A stretch of 21,890 bases of DNA, taken from assembly GCA_036897625.1 (NCBI GenBank), contig JAYMTA010001084.1, positions 1-21,890 on the forward strand, given 5' to 3'. Source of the stretch: Pelargonium cotyledonis (taxonomy: Eukaryota; Streptophyta; Magnoliopsida; Geraniales; Geraniaceae). Each line of letters starts with the position of its first letter. Within the stretch, counting starts at the first letter, position 1. A program made the position numbers and the translations under genes. The notes below the pieces were generated by a model, which had not been told where the DNA came from, searched no databases, and saw only the letters and a list, made by a program, of their open reading frames with translations. This document shows positions 21,290 to 21,890 of this stretch, one piece after another.

Positions 21290-21890
21290 TCTATATATAT
21301 ATAAAGCAACGCCCAAACTGGACAAGTGTCTTCCTCTAAAATTTTAGAATATTTATTTATAATTTAATTATTTCTTTTTTCAATCTCTCAATAGTTTCAA
21401 TTTTTACAGGAAAAAAAAAACAGTTTTATTCTTTGTAACTTTTTAAATTATCAAAATCAAATAATCATTATCGGTTTTTCTCTACAAAAAGAATCTACAT
21501 CTACAAAAACAAAACCAACCCCTACAACCACATAATAACTACCACGTATGCTACATTTATGCTAATTCCTTAATTTTAATTTTAAATTTTAAAACAATTA
21601 TTGTTACAAAAAAAAAAACTATATCTACAAAATCAAAATCATTACTACCATATAATAACTATTTGCATCTATGCCAATTACTCAATTTCAGTTTTTTCTT
21701 AAATCATTTTTTTTGTTGTTGAAATGTCTATAACCAACTTTGAAACGGATTTCTCTATCCAAAATTTTAGTTCTTCATTTTTTTTAAATCAATACATTAC
21801 ATGCTCATGCTATTAACAAGATATTATATATTGTCATGAACTACCACAATAACCACCTCTTATTATATCATTGGTTCGTGAAACTTCATT
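21290..21890 (+). mobile_element. Possible Helitron 5' end, element cut by window edge
   Basis: TCTATATATATATAAAGC at 21290, preceded by A, resembles the 5' end of plant Helitrons (TC start, TATA-rich, then AAAG). The following 600 bases are very AT-rich and non-coding. The other end, which should carry a hairpin and CTRR, would lie outside the window. The evidence is a single short motif. Confidence 0.3.
21498..21725 (+). repeat. Diverged tandem duplication, unit about 115-125 bases
   Basis: CTACAAAAACAAAACCAAC ... ACATAATAACTACC ... ATGCTAATTCCTTAATTTTA (about 21499-21595) recurs as CTACAAAATCAAAATCATTA ... ATATAATAACTATT ... ATGCCAATTACTCAATTTCA (about 21627-21695). The order of landmarks is kept, and divergence is substantial. 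It fits an old satellite-like or transposon-internal repeat. Confidence 0.5.

Noticed and set aside
1-21890. CRISPR arrays, bacterial operons, prophage or a defence system
   Set aside because: The introns, plant gene families and plant transposons show a nuclear plant genome. No regularly spaced repeats or prokaryotic gene clusters occur.

Overview
The window is nuclear DNA from a flowering plant, most likely a eudicot. The protein families are plant-specific, introns are many and AT-rich with GT...AG borders, intergenic DNA is AT-rich, and remains of several plant transposon types are present. The exact species cannot be read from the sequence.

Three multi-exon genes lie head to tail on the minus strand. 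(1) About 3701-6500: a conserved plant protein of unknown function, about 330 aa, probably six coding exons, with a 5'-UTR intron. (2) 7997-12173: a ubiquilin/DSK2 ubiquitin receptor. Seven exons join in perfect frame to 566 aa with an N-terminal UBL, central STI1/Sti1-like repeats and a C-terminal UBA. (3) 14180-17784: a plant U-box E3 ligase of the UND-U-box-ARM class, closest to PUB15. Four exons give 645 aa. Genes 2 and 3 both act in ubiquitin signalling (attachment by the E3, delivery to the proteasome by DSK2). Their adjacency is probably chance, since plant genes are rarely grouped by pathway.

The flanks (1-3700 and 17800-21890) and the gaps between genes are mostly transposon-derived. 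They hold two tRNA-derived SINE candidates (about 459-678 and 19856-20095), a miniature LTR retroelement with two diverged LTRs (1348-2342), a long-TIR MITE (about 12800-13109), a 744-base retroposed insert with a perfect 16-base target duplication (18430-19173), an LTR-like fragment (about 13500-13850) and a possible Helitron 5' end (21290).

I found no undescribed defence or biosynthetic system. The least-explained items are the unknown gene at 3701-6266, the retroposed insert at 18430-19173 whose body I cannot assign, and a coding-like remnant at 7418-7640.
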